A stretch of DNA of 64,000 nt from Collinsella sp. (GTDB lineage Bacteria; Actinomycetota; Coriobacteriia; Coriobacteriales; Coriobacteriaceae), in assembly GCA_019414025.1 (NCBI GenBank), contig DXMU01000037.1, positions 1-64,000 of the forward strand. The letters are read 5' to 3'. Numbering within the stretch: the stretch's first letter is position 1; every line of letters starts with the position of its first letter. Made by a program: the position numbers and the translations under genes. Of this stretch, positions 8,532 to 16,561 are shown in pieces. The notes under the pieces are model-generated. The model saw only the letters and a program-made list of their open reading frames with translations. It was not told the DNA's origin and did no database searches.

Positions 8532-9836
8532 TTAGGCGCGCTCGGCACGCGCAAGCTCGGCAGCGACGAGCTTGACAGCCAGCACCAGCACATCGAGCGC
8601 GGCCTCCAGGTCCTCGACCGTGGGATAGCTCGGCGCGATGCGGATGTTGGTGTCGCGCGGATCCTTGCCATAAGGCCAGGTGGCACCAGCCGGCGTGAGC
8701 TTGACGCCCAGGTCGGCACAAAGCGCGGCGACCTTCTGGGCCGAGCCCTCGGGGCCATCGAAACTCACAAAGTAGCCGCCATGGGGATGAGTCCAAGTGG
8801 CGCAACCCGTGTTGCCCAAGCCCTCGGTGAGTTTACGCTCAACGGCCTCAAAGCGCGGGCGCAGGAACTCGGCATGCTTTTTCATGTGCTCCTTGACCGC
8901 CTCGATGGTGGGAAGGAAACGCACGTGACGCAGCTGGTTGAGCTTGTCGGCGCTGATGAGGCCGGCCTTCAGGCGCTTGGAGAACTCGGCGATAACCGCG
9001 GGGCTCGCACCAATAAAGCCGATGCCGGCGCCCGGGAAGGTGATCTTGGACGTCGAGGCAAAGGCCACCACGCGATCCTCGGTGCCCGCCGCGCGAGCGA
9101 GGTCAAAGATATTTGCGAGCTCGTCGGTCTCGTCGTACAGGTCGTGCACGCAGTAAGCGTTGTCCCAAAAGATGCGGAAATCGGGCGCGGCCGTGGGCAT
9201 CTCGACCAGGCGGCGCACAGTGTCCTCGCTAAAGGTGATGCCCGTGGGGTTGGAATACTTGGGCACGCACCAGATGCCCTTGATGGAATCGTCGGCGGCA
9301 ACCAGGCGCTCAACCTCGTCCATGTCGGGGCCGTTGTCGGTCATCGCGACGGGGACGTTCTCGATGCCCAAGTCGGCGGTGATGCCAAAGTGGCGATCGT
9401 AGCCGGGAACGGGGCACAGGAACTTGACCTTCTTGCCGTCGTGCGCGGCCTCGTAGGCGTCCCAGGGCTCGCTGCCGCACGAGCCGCAACGCCAGAACAT
9501 ACCGGCGATGTCATGCTCAATCAGCAAACTCGACGAGCCCAGCACGAGCGTCTGCTCGGCAGGGCACCCCAGGAACTCCCCCGCTAGCTTGCGTGCCGAG
9601 GGAATGCCCTCAAAGCAGCCGTAGTTGGAGCAGTCGACGTTGCCGTCGTGCAGATCGGCATCGGCATTGAGGATATCGAGCATAGGTCGAGAGATGTCCA
9701 CCTGGGAGGGCGACGGCTTGCCGCGGGCCATGTCGAGCGCCAGGCCCTTGGCCTTGACCTCGGCGACCTCGGCTTTGAGCGCCTCGATGGCGGCATCGAG
9801 TTCGGTGGTTTCCATCTTCTGGTAGATCGTCTGCAT
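8532..9836 (-). CDS. PLP-dependent aminotransferase (aspartate aminotransferase-like)
   Basis: A 434-residue fold-type I aminotransferase. The order LDMARGKPSPSQ, NYGCFEGIPSARKLAGE, GSSSLL, WCVPKYSNPTG and WDNAYC(V)HDL is that of the class I family, with the PLP-binding lysine in STSKITFPGAGIGF. The N-terminal half resembles the Asp_aminotransf family (PF12897) common in Actinobacteria, whose members are annotated as aspartate aminotransferases. The exact amino donor cannot be told from sequence. It stands alone on the minus strand. Confidence 0.8.
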   Translation of the reverse strand: MQTIYQKMETTELDAAIEALKAEVAEVKAKGLALDMARGKPSPSQVDISRPMLDILNADADLHDGNVDCSNYGCFEGIPSARKLAGEFLGCPAEQTLVLGSSSLLIEHDIAGMFWRCGSCGSEPWDAYEAAHDGKKVKFLCPVPGYDRHFGITADLGIENVPVAMTDNGPDMDEVERLVAADDSIKGIWCVPKYSNPTGITFSEDTVRRLVEMPTAAPDFRIFWDNAYCVHDLYDETDELANIFDLARAAGTEDRVVAFASTSKITFPGAGIGFIGASPAVIAEFSKRLKAGLISADKLNQLRHVRFLPTIEAVKEHMKKHAEFLRPRFEAVERKLTEGLGNTGCATWTHPHGGYFVSFDGPEGSAQKVAALCADLGVKLTPAGATWPYGKDPRDTNIRIAPSYPTVEDLEAALDVLVLAVKLVAAELARAERA

Positions 9837-9986
9837 GGGGTGCGACCTTTCGCGAAGCGGTACGTTGCAGTTCGTCTAAGTATAGACCGCCATCGTCGCA
9901 ACGTTATGAAGCCGTGATAGATTAAGTTCATCGCAATCAATTACGAATCGCCGCGCATGCCGGCGTGGGGCGCCCAAGGAGGCACT

Positions 9987-10241
9987 ATGGAGTACGGATC
10001 GTTTCAGGCCGAGGAATTCGGCGACTTGCAGCGCCTGGTCGACGGACTGTTTTACGACCGCCACGCCATCGACCGCCTGGATCTGATCGTACAGGCCGAA
10101 ATCTTGGACCTGGCGCCCGACCTCATGGAAATCGTGAACCTTTTGCCGCCCGGCTACTACGACCGCCAGTCACTTTGCGACCAGCTCAACTCCGCCTTGG
10201 CCGCCCACGGCTGGGGCGCCGTCTACGGAACGGTGGAATAG
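9987..10241 (+). CDS. Small hypothetical protein
   Basis: An 84-residue acidic protein, not recognised. It has a helical first half and a conserved-looking LLPPGYYDRQSLCDQLNSALAAHGWG segment with no membrane span or signal peptide. An AAGGAGG site at 9976-9982 supports ATG 9987 over the earlier in-frame start at 9957. It is followed directly by a palindromic repeat and a bidirectional terminator. Confidence 0.65.
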   Translation: MEYGSFQAEEFGDLQRLVDGLFYDRHAIDRLDLIVQAEILDLAPDLMEIVNLLPPGYYDRQSLCDQLNSALAAHGWGAVYGTVE

Positions 10242-10247
10242 AACCAC

Positions 10248-10322
10248 TCATTGGGGACAGACTTAAATGAGTAGTCCCAACCTGCCGGCACTTGGGTAGT
10301 CATTTAAGTCTGTCCCCAATGA
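10248..10322. repeat. REP-like palindrome, GGGGACAGACTTAAATGA type
   Basis: Arms at 10248-10270 and 10300-10322 are perfect 23-bp inverted copies. A loop with CCTGCCGGCA lies between. The same unit occurs twice as a direct repeat at 30830-30893. Confidence 0.8.
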
Positions 10323-10324
10323 CT

Positions 10325-10362
10325 AAAACGCCGCCTGTGATGGTGTTCACAGGCGGCGTTTT
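10325..10362. terminator. Bidirectional intrinsic terminator
   Basis: AAAACGCCGCCTGTGA pairs with TCACAGGCGGCGTTTT around a short loop, with A-tract and T-tract on opposite sides. It serves nhaA on the minus strand and the small gene ending at 10241 on the plus strand. Confidence 0.88.
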
Positions 10363-10379
10363 CAAACTTGTTTGTGCCC

Positions 10380-11738
10380 TTACTCGTCCTTGGACGCGGG
10401 GTGCTTGCAGACCACACTCATGTAGATCATGCCCAGCACCGCGGCGGTAACGGATCCGGCAAGAATGGCGGCCTTTGCGGCCAGGACCTCAAACTGGGCC
10501 GTCGGGAAGGCAAGGCCGCTGATGAGAATCGACATGGTAAAGCCGATACCGCCCAGAATGCCCACGCCGGCAATCATGTGCCAGTTGACATTGTGCGGCA
10601 GCTCGCAGGCCTTAAGCTTAACCAGGGCAAACGTCATACCAAAGATGCCGATCGGCTTGCCCAGCAGCATGCCAAAGTACACGCCGAGCGTCACCGGATC
10701 GGTGAGCAGCGTGCTCATGTCCACGCCCACTAAACGAACCTGAGCGTTTACGAACGCAAAGATCGGCAGGATCACAAAGTTGACCGGCGTGGAGATCAGA
10801 CGCTCCATGCGGATAAGCGGCGGGGTCACGCGGTGCATGACGCGCTCGACCTTGGTAGTCGAGACGGTAAAGTCATGCTGGCCCAGGATGTGTGCCTCGT
10901 CGTCGTAGCGGTCATCGAGCAGCGGCAGGCACTCGCCCAGCCAATCGGTGAGACTATCGAGCTTGACGCCGCACTTGGCCGGAATGGTGAAGGCCAGGAT
11001 GACGCCAGCAAGCGTGGCATGTACGCCGCTCTTGAACATGCAGAACCACAACAGCAGCCCCAGTACCGAATACGGGGCAAGGCGGTAATGCTGCGTCTTG
11101 TTGAGCCACACGAGCGCGCAGGTCACAAGCGCGGCGGCGCCCAACCAAAACGGATTGGGGCTCTGACCGTAGAAGATGGCGATGGCGGCGATGGAGATCA
11201 GGTCGTCGGCGATAGCGAGCGTCGAGAAGAACACGCGCACGCCGTTGGGAACGCGGTTGCCCAAAAGCGACAGCACGCCCAGCGCAAAGGCAATATCGGT
11301 TGCCATGGGGATGGCCCAACCGTTGCGGGCGCCGGCATGGTTAAAGATCAGGTAGATGCAGGCGGGAACGACGACGCCGCCCACCGCCGCCAACATGGGA
11401 AGCATGGCCTGACGCGGATTCTTGAGCTCGCCGACCGTCATCTCGTACTTAAGCTCAATGCCCACCAACAAAAAGAAAATCGCCATGAGGAAGTCGTTGA
11501 CGAAAAGCTCAACGGTGAGACCGGCCGTAAGGTTGCCCAGGCCCACATACAGCGGGGTCTCCAAAAAGTGATGGATGGCCTCGTAGGCATCGGTGTTGGC
11601 GCAGATAACGGCGGCGATAGCGGCGAAGACCATGACGGCGGCGGAAATCGTGCCGTTCTCGGCGATGCGCTCCCAAATGTCGTGACGTTCAAAGCGCTTG
11701 CGCTCACGAACGTTGAACAGCTGCTCAGTTGCTGCCAT
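10380..11738 (-). CDS. nhaA: Na+/H+ antiporter NhaA
   Basis: Inner-membrane antiporter that exports Na+ (or Li+) in exchange for H+. The 452 residues are longer than E. coli NhaA (388) because of a loop extension around TDWLGECLPLLDDRYDDE. The key acidic residues are visible: the TDIAFALG motif and the paired aspartates in AIADDLISI that bind the cation. About 12 hydrophobic segments are present. AAAGGAG precedes ATG 11738. A terminator-like hairpin lies in the leader (11772-11807). Confidence 0.95.
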   Translation of the reverse strand: MAATEQLFNVRERKRFERHDIWERIAENGTISAAVMVFAAIAAVICANTDAYEAIHHFLETPLYVGLGNLTAGLTVELFVNDFLMAIFFLLVGIELKYEMTVGELKNPRQAMLPMLAAVGGVVVPACIYLIFNHAGARNGWAIPMATDIAFALGVLSLLGNRVPNGVRVFFSTLAIADDLISIAAIAIFYGQSPNPFWLGAAALVTCALVWLNKTQHYRLAPYSVLGLLLWFCMFKSGVHATLAGVILAFTIPAKCGVKLDSLTDWLGECLPLLDDRYDDEAHILGQHDFTVSTTKVERVMHRVTPPLIRMERLISTPVNFVILPIFAFVNAQVRLVGVDMSTLLTDPVTLGVYFGMLLGKPIGIFGMTFALVKLKACELPHNVNWHMIAGVGILGGIGFTMSILISGLAFPTAQFEVLAAKAAILAGSVTAAVLGMIYMSVVCKHPASKDE

Positions 11739-11771
11739 GGGCGGCTCCTTTCACGGGAAAGCTCCCGTCTT

Positions 11772-11807
11772 AAAAAAGCACGGCCCGCCCAAGTGGCGGC
11801 GCCGCGC
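11772..11807 (-). terminator. Terminator-like hairpin in the nhaA leader
   Basis: On the minus strand GCGCGGC...GCCGTGC plus an inner CCGCC/GGCGG stem is followed by T6. It lies only about 35 bases before the nhaA start and well after the ppaC terminator, so it may act as an attenuator in the nhaA 5' leader. A second small hairpin (ACGGGAGCTTTCCCGT) follows it. No known riboswitch consensus was identified. Confidence 0.55.
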
Positions 11808-11945
11808 TCTAACGTATTACGCTTGCATCTAGCCTACCCTGCACGACAAGCACGCAGGCGTGGCCGAAAAGCGGAACCACAGGTTGAACATTATTTGCTC
11901 AACGGCACGGGCACGCCTGTCCAAGAGACGACGCGGCGCCGTGCA

Positions 11946-11986
11946 CAAAAAACGACCGGAGCGCGGGACGTCCGCGATCCGGTCGT
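11946..11986 (-). terminator. Intrinsic terminator of ppaC
   Basis: On the minus strand ACGACCGGA pairs with TCCGGTCGT and is followed by T6. It starts 20 bases past the ppaC stop. Confidence 0.88.
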
Positions 11987-12005
11987 GGCGTTTGGTCAAC
12001 TAAAC

Positions 12006-12929
12006 CTAGCAGGCGGCCATGATGGGGGCAGCGACCTGCTTCTTACGGGAGAGGACACCCGGCATCCAGACGCCGTCGTGCTCGTCGGCAATGCCCAGGC
12101 CCTTCTGAGCGGCCTCGGTCTCGCCCTCGAGCAGGACCTGCGAGCCCTCCTCCATGATGTCGGTGATGCACAGGACAATGCCATCGGCACCCTTCTCGGC
12201 GGCGTAGGCGCGCATGGCCTCGCGAATCTCGTCGATCATGCCGAGCGCACGACTCTTGTCGACGGTCTCGTACTGGCCGATGAGCAGCTTCTTGCCGGCG
12301 GGCTCGAACATCTTGATGTCGTTGCCGACCATCTCGGCTGCGGTGAAGGAGCCGGACGGACGGGTGAGGAAGACCTCCATGCCAAACTTGACCGGGTCGA
12401 CACCCACCTGCTCGCCGAGCTTGGCGGCGACAGCGCGGTCGACATCGGTGGTGGTGGGGCTCTTGAGCATGAGCGTGTCGGTCATCATGGCCGAGAGCAG
12501 CAGCTTGGCCTGGACGTCGGAAAGCTCAACGCCGAGCACGCCGGCGAGCTTGGTGACGATGGTGCAGCTGGAGCCCCAGGGCAGGCAGATGTAATGCAGC
12601 GGGCCGGCGGTCTCGAAGTCGCCGATGCGGTGATGATCGACAACGCCAAAGACCGTGGCGTCCTTAAGGCCGGCGACGGACTGGGCAGACTCGTTGTGGT
12701 CGGTGAGGACGACGAGCTGACCGGCCTCGACGGACTCGATCACGCGGGGCTCGGCGATGCCGGCGTCGGCGAGCAGCTTGGCGGACTCGGCCGGAAGCTG
12801 ACCAAGGGCGCAGGCCTCGTAGGTGTTGCCGGCATACTCAACCTGGTTGAGCAGCTGGGACAGGACGACGGCGCTCATGATGGCGTCGTTATCGGGGTTC
12901 TGGTGACCAAAGACAAGAACGTTTGCCAT
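12006..12929 (-). CDS. ppaC: Manganese-dependent inorganic pyrophosphatase
   Basis: Family II pyrophosphatase that hydrolyses PPi to two phosphates. The 307 residues carry the metal-binding GHQNPDNDAI motif at residues 8-17, the DHH motif (VVDHHRIGDF), and the C-terminal substrate-binding SRKKQ. No CBS or DRTGG regulatory insert is present, so it is the simple form. GGAGGAT precedes ATG 12929. It is transcribed alone. Confidence 0.95.
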   Translation of the reverse strand: MANVLVFGHQNPDNDAIMSAVVLSQLLNQVEYAGNTYEACALGQLPAESAKLLADAGIAEPRVIESVEAGQLVVLTDHNESAQSVAGLKDATVFGVVDHHRIGDFETAGPLHYICLPWGSSCTIVTKLAGVLGVELSDVQAKLLLSAMMTDTLMLKSPTTTDVDRAVAAKLGEQVGVDPVKFGMEVFLTRPSGSFTAAEMVGNDIKMFEPAGKKLLIGQYETVDKSRALGMIDEIREAMRAYAAEKGADGIVLCITDIMEEGSQVLLEGETEAAQKGLGIADEHDGVWMPGVLSRKKQVAAPIMAAC

Positions 12930-13051
12930 GGATATCCTCCACTTGATATGTGTACTTGGACGTAGCTATGGTAGCACGCCGATGCCGAGCCTTCGCAGAC
13001 GGAAGGGCTACGGCATATTTTGGGGCAGGCATGGAGGCCAAGGCTGTCCCT

Positions 13052-13072
13052 TTTGCACCATGTTGGTGCAAA
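13052..13072. repeat. TTTGCACCA-TGT-TGGTGCAAA palindrome
   Basis: A perfect 9-bp inverted repeat with a 3-base spacer, accompanied by GGCTGTCCC at the left (13042-13050) and CCCCCTTGCACCAG at the right. A related and longer palindrome is at 23466-23530. Confidence 0.6.
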
Positions 13073-13095
13073 GTAACCTGGCCCCCTTGCACCAG

Positions 13096-14049
13096 CTATT
13101 TGCCGGCGGCGCGCAGGGCTACGTAAGCGGCACCGATGATGCCGGCGTCGTTGCCGAGCGAGGCGACCTCAATGGGCGTCTCGCGCGAGGCGGAAAGCGC
13201 GTAGTGCTTAAAGTGCTCGCGGACCTTGTCGAGGTAGACGTCGGCCGAGGCGGAGGCGCCGCCGCCGATCAGGAACATCTCGGGGTCGACCACGTTGGCG
13301 ATAAGCGCCAGAGCGCGACCGAGATAATCGGCCATGGTATCAGCCGCGGCCAGCGCAAGCTTGTCGCCCTCGCGGCAAGCTTGGAACACGTCCTTGGAAT
13401 CGGAGGGGCCGGTGAGCTCGATGGGCTCGACGCCCGCCTTCTTGCATTCGGCAAGGTAGTTGCTCACCACGCCAGTGGCGCTGGAATACTGCTCCAGGTG
13501 GCCATGGCCGCCACAGCCGCAGGTGCGCTCCTCGTCGGGATTCAGGCACATGTGGCCAATCTCGCCGCCGGCGCCCACAACGCCCGACACCACGTCGCCG
13601 TTGACGATAACGCCGCCGCCCACGCCGGTACCGATGGTGACCATCACCACGTTCTGCACGCCCTTGGCAGAGCCGAGCCAGGCCTCGCCCATGGCAGCAG
13701 CGTTGGCATCGTTCTCGTACTTAACGACCGCGTCGGGGCAGTGCTCCTGAATGGCGATCCTAAGCTCGGGCAGGTTAATGGCAATGTTGGCCTTGACCTT
13801 GGCATCGCCCGAGGCCGGGATGGGGCACGGAACGGCCAGGCCAATGCCAGCCACAAAGGCACGCGGAATCTGCGCCTTGGCGACCACCTGGTCGATCGCC
13901 TCGGTCACCGCGGCAAAGCCCGCAGCGTCAACGATGGGAGGCGTGGGTACGCTGGCCTTGGCAAGCAGGTTGCCGTCCTCATCGAACAGGCCCTCCTTAA
14001 CCGAAGTGCCGCCGACGTCGATGCCGATGTAGTACTGCTTAGGTTCCAT
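13096..14049 (-). CDS. glk: ROK-family glucokinase
   Basis: Phosphorylates glucose (or another hexose) with ATP. The 317 residues include the N-terminal ATP motif IGIDVGGTSVKEG, the substrate motif YENDANAAAMGE, TIGTGVGGGVIVNG, and the ROK zinc cluster with EIGHMCLNP followed by CGCGGHGHLEQYSS. Starting at ATG 14049 puts the glycine-rich ATP motif at residue 8, as in the family. An upstream in-frame extension to 14115 has no support. The nearby PTS/GH1 operon releases intracellular glucose, which this enzyme would trap. Confidence 0.9.
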   Translation of the reverse strand: MEPKQYYIGIDVGGTSVKEGLFDEDGNLLAKASVPTPPIVDAAGFAAVTEAIDQVVAKAQIPRAFVAGIGLAVPCPIPASGDAKVKANIAINLPELRIAIQEHCPDAVVKYENDANAAAMGEAWLGSAKGVQNVVMVTIGTGVGGGVIVNGDVVSGVVGAGGEIGHMCLNPDEERTCGCGGHGHLEQYSSATGVVSNYLAECKKAGVEPIELTGPSDSKDVFQACREGDKLALAAADTMADYLGRALALIANVVDPEMFLIGGGASASADVYLDKVREHFKHYALSASRETPIEVASLGNDAGIIGAAYVALRAAGK

Positions 14050-14103
14050 GGGAGCCCACCTTTCTCGTTTAAACATTGCCTGTATGGTACCGCTCCTAAG
14101 ACA

Positions 14104-14144
14104 AAAACCTGCCAAAAAGGGACAGGTTTGTTTTGGCAGGTTTT
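14104..14144. repeat. REP-like palindrome, GGGACAGGTTTG / TTTTGGCAGG type
   Basis: Arms AAAACCTGCCAAAA (14104-14117) and TTTTGGCAGGTTTT (14131-14144) are perfect inverted copies around AGGGACAGGTTTG. A related copy with degenerate arms lies at 18001-18080. Confidence 0.65.
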
Positions 14145-14197
14145 ATCTGGGAAAATGCGAACGCCCGCTCATCAGCTCGCGCAAGGCCTTCGCCAAA

Positions 14198-14232
14198 TAT
14201 AAAGGCGCCGGAAGGCGGAGGCTCCCGGCGCC
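14198..14232 (-). terminator. Terminator of the beta-glucoside PTS operon
   Basis: On the minus strand GGCGCCGG pairs with CCGGCGCC around a 13-base loop, followed by TTTATATTT. It lies 60-90 bases past the IIA stop. Confidence 0.7.
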
Positions 14233-14290
14233 CGTGAAAGGGACTGAATTGTCTGGTGGGCCGAACGGTCCGTCGCGGCGATAACGCCGA

Positions 14291-14623
14291 CTAGGCCGTG
14301 CGCGCCTGCAGCAGCTTGTGGACCTCGATGAGCTCCGTGGCCATGACGCGCATGGTCTCGGTGCCTGCCATCTGGTCCTCGGCATGCAGCAGAATCAGCG
14401 GGGCCTCGCCGTTACGCTCGCCATTGGCCTCCTTTTTAAGGAGCCCCATGTGAACATCGTGACCACCATTGTAAGCCTCGTCACCCTGCTTGATAAGCTC
14501 CTCGGCGGCGTCAAAATCGCCCTCCTTGGCCTTTTGCACGGCATTGATGTACATGCTCTTGGCGGTTCCGACGAAACTGATGATCTCAAAGCAGGTCATC
14601 TGCAGCTCGTTCATATCCTCCAT
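14291..14623 (-). CDS. PTS lactose/cellobiose-family IIA component
   Basis: Phosphocarrier that takes phosphate from HPr and passes it to IIB. A 110-residue all-helical protein with the active-site histidine in ILLHAEDQMAG and the family motif FDAAEELIKQGDEAYNGGHDVH. A GTG at 14632 abuts the IIB stop and is also in frame, but AGGTG better fits ATG 14623. It is the last gene of the GH1-IIC-IIB-IIA operon. Confidence 0.88.
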   Translation of the reverse strand: MEDMNELQMTCFEIISFVGTAKSMYINAVQKAKEGDFDAAEELIKQGDEAYNGGHDVHMGLLKKEANGERNGEAPLILLHAEDQMAGTETMRVMATELIEVHKLLQARTA

Positions 14624-14632
14624 GCGCTGCAC

Positions 14633-14935
14633 CTAGCCCATCACGCTGACGCAGTGGTCGATGATGCCAGCAGCGTTCATGCGGCCGTAGTCGACCATGT
14701 TGATGACCTCAACCGGGAAGCGGCCAGCGGCCTCCTTCTCAAAATCGCCCTTGGTGTAGCCAATCTGCGGGCCGAGCAGCAAGATATCGCACTCGTCCAG
14801 GTGATCGTGAGCCTCGTTCATAGGACGGGCCTCGACCTCGATGTCCAGACCACGGCTTGCGACCTCGGACTGCATCTTCTGGACCAGCAGGCTCGTGGAC
14901 ATGCCGGCATTGCAGCAAAGCATGATCTTCTTCAT
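14633..14935 (-). CDS. PTS lactose/cellobiose-family IIB component
   Basis: A 100-residue phosphotransfer protein. The phosphorylated cysteine is in the N-terminal loop LCCNAGMSTS, and the GPQIGY motif follows the central strand as in cellobiose IIB proteins. GGAGGAAACC precedes ATG 14935. It directly abuts the IIA gene and shares its transcript. Confidence 0.9.
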   Translation of the reverse strand: MKKIMLCCNAGMSTSLLVQKMQSEVASRGLDIEVEARPMNEAHDHLDECDILLLGPQIGYTKGDFEKEAAGRFPVEVINMVDYGRMNAAGIIDHCVSVMG

Positions 14936-15088
14936 GGTTTCCTCCTTATAACTGCGCGGCGCGCAGACGACAACTGGTTTTATTCCTTGCGGCTACTGTA
15001 CCCACCCCCTGCGTCTTTACGCAGGGAGAGCCGCGAGCACCGGCACCGCGTACCGGCGCCCGCAACAATGAAAGGGAAAACGAACCGT

Positions 15089-16441
15089 TTAGGCGTTCTG
15101 CTCGGCAAGGGCCTCCTGCTTGGCGATGGCCTTCTCGGAGATCCTCATAAAGGGCAGGTAGACAACCATGCCGATGACAAGCTCGAGGGCCTGCCATACG
15201 CCGGCGCGCCAGTCAAAGCCCGTGGCAAGCAGGGCGTTAATGACGGGAGGCATGGTCCAAGGCACCTGGGCGATGCAGGGGCTGATGATGCCCGCGCAGG
15301 TCAGGCCATAGGTGATGCCGATGAACAGGTCGGGAAGAAGCACGAACGGAATCATGAGCGGCAGGTTGTACACGACGGGGTAACCGTAGATGACCGGCTC
15401 GTTGATGTTAAACAGGCCAGGAACGATAGCCATCTTGGCAACGGTCTTGGAAGCCTTGTTCTTAGAGAACAGGAAGGTATCGAGCAGGAGCATGAGGGTG
15501 CAGCCCGAGCCGCCGATAAGGGCGAAGCTGTTGACGATCTGCATGTTCATGTAGTGATCGGGCTGGATGGTGCCGCCGGCGGCAAAGGTAGCCATGTTGT
15601 CGACGATGAGCATGGTCAGGATCGGCTCGACGGTAGCGCCAGAGATGGTGGACTGGTGAATGCCGACGCAGAACAGCAGGTTCGCAAGAGTGTAGATGAG
15701 GATAACAGCCCACGGACCGGCGTTCATGATGCTCTTGAGCGGGTTGGAAATACACGTGGAGATGATGGTGCACAGATCGGTGCCGGCAAACACGGCGAGC
15801 AGCGCTGCGGCAACTGCGAAGATCGAGAGGTTGAGCAGCATCGGGATCATGACGTTAAAGGAGTTGGAGACCGCGGGGGGCACACCCTCGCCCAGCTTTA
15901 CTTTAAGCTTCTCGACGCCGGAAATCTTGATGAAGAGCGTGACGGAGAGCAGGGCGATGATAATAGCCGCGAACAGACCGTTGGTACCGGTGTTGGCAGT
16001 CGAAAGGGCGCCCGTGACCTCGGCAGAGGTGATCTTGTCGGTGAGCAGCGGACTCGTGGCGGCAAGCGTGGCGGTGATCTGCTGCGGCATCATGATAACG
16101 AAAGCGGAGATGGCGACGACCACGCAGGCAAGCGGGTTATCGAAGCGCTCGTTCTTAGCGAGGCTGTAGCCGATCAATCCGGCCAAGACAATGGCAGAGA
16201 CGTTGAGGGTGCCCAGCGTAATTGCCGAACCCCAGGTCTGAAGATTGGCAAGACCCGCCGCATCGAGCGGGAACAGAGGGAACACGACGTTGTTAATAAG
16301 AACCGCGATACCCGCAAGGATATAGAGCGGCGTGATGGTTGCGAAGGCATCGCGCAGGGAACGCAGGTGAACCTGGTTTCCCACCTTCGCAGAGACCTCG
16401 GCAAATTTGTCGAGGAAGCTCTTTCCGTTTTCACTGGCCAT
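15089..16441 (-). CDS. PTS lactose/cellobiose-family IIC permease
   Basis: Membrane channel of a beta-glucoside PTS, which imports and phosphorylates the sugar together with IIA and IIB. The 450 residues have about ten hydrophobic segments. Family motifs include the N-terminal KFAEVSAKVGNQVHLRSLRD, NINEPVIYGYPVVYN and the GSGCTLML stretch. The gap of about 150 bp to IIB holds only small GC-rich hairpins. The sugar is probably cellobiose or another aryl/alkyl beta-glucoside, judged by the GH1 enzyme upstream. Confidence 0.92.
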   Translation of the reverse strand: MASENGKSFLDKFAEVSAKVGNQVHLRSLRDAFATITPLYILAGIAVLINNVVFPLFPLDAAGLANLQTWGSAITLGTLNVSAIVLAGLIGYSLAKNERFDNPLACVVVAISAFVIMMPQQITATLAATSPLLTDKITSAEVTGALSTANTGTNGLFAAIIIALLSVTLFIKISGVEKLKVKLGEGVPPAVSNSFNVMIPMLLNLSIFAVAAALLAVFAGTDLCTIISTCISNPLKSIMNAGPWAVILIYTLANLLFCVGIHQSTISGATVEPILTMLIVDNMATFAAGGTIQPDHYMNMQIVNSFALIGGSGCTLMLLLDTFLFSKNKASKTVAKMAIVPGLFNINEPVIYGYPVVYNLPLMIPFVLLPDLFIGITYGLTCAGIISPCIAQVPWTMPPVINALLATGFDWRAGVWQALELVIGMVVYLPFMRISEKAIAKQEALAEQNA

Positions 16442-16561
16442 GATTGCTCCTAACTATCAAATCCGGCCTTTTCCTATGCGCACGGTGGTCTGTCGCCCTT
16501 TGCCACCAGATGTGCCATGTTTTGCGCGCGGCGGCGCGCGGTCTGGGCGCTCGCCCGGTCG

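Noticed and set aside
10833..12965. A 710-codon open frame opposite nhaA and ppaC
   Set aside because: It spans two real genes and their terminator on the other strand, with no coding features of its own.
14318..16453. A 711-codon open frame opposite the PTS genes
   Set aside because: It overlaps three genes with clear family motifs on the minus strand and reads as His/Asp/Gly-rich noise.
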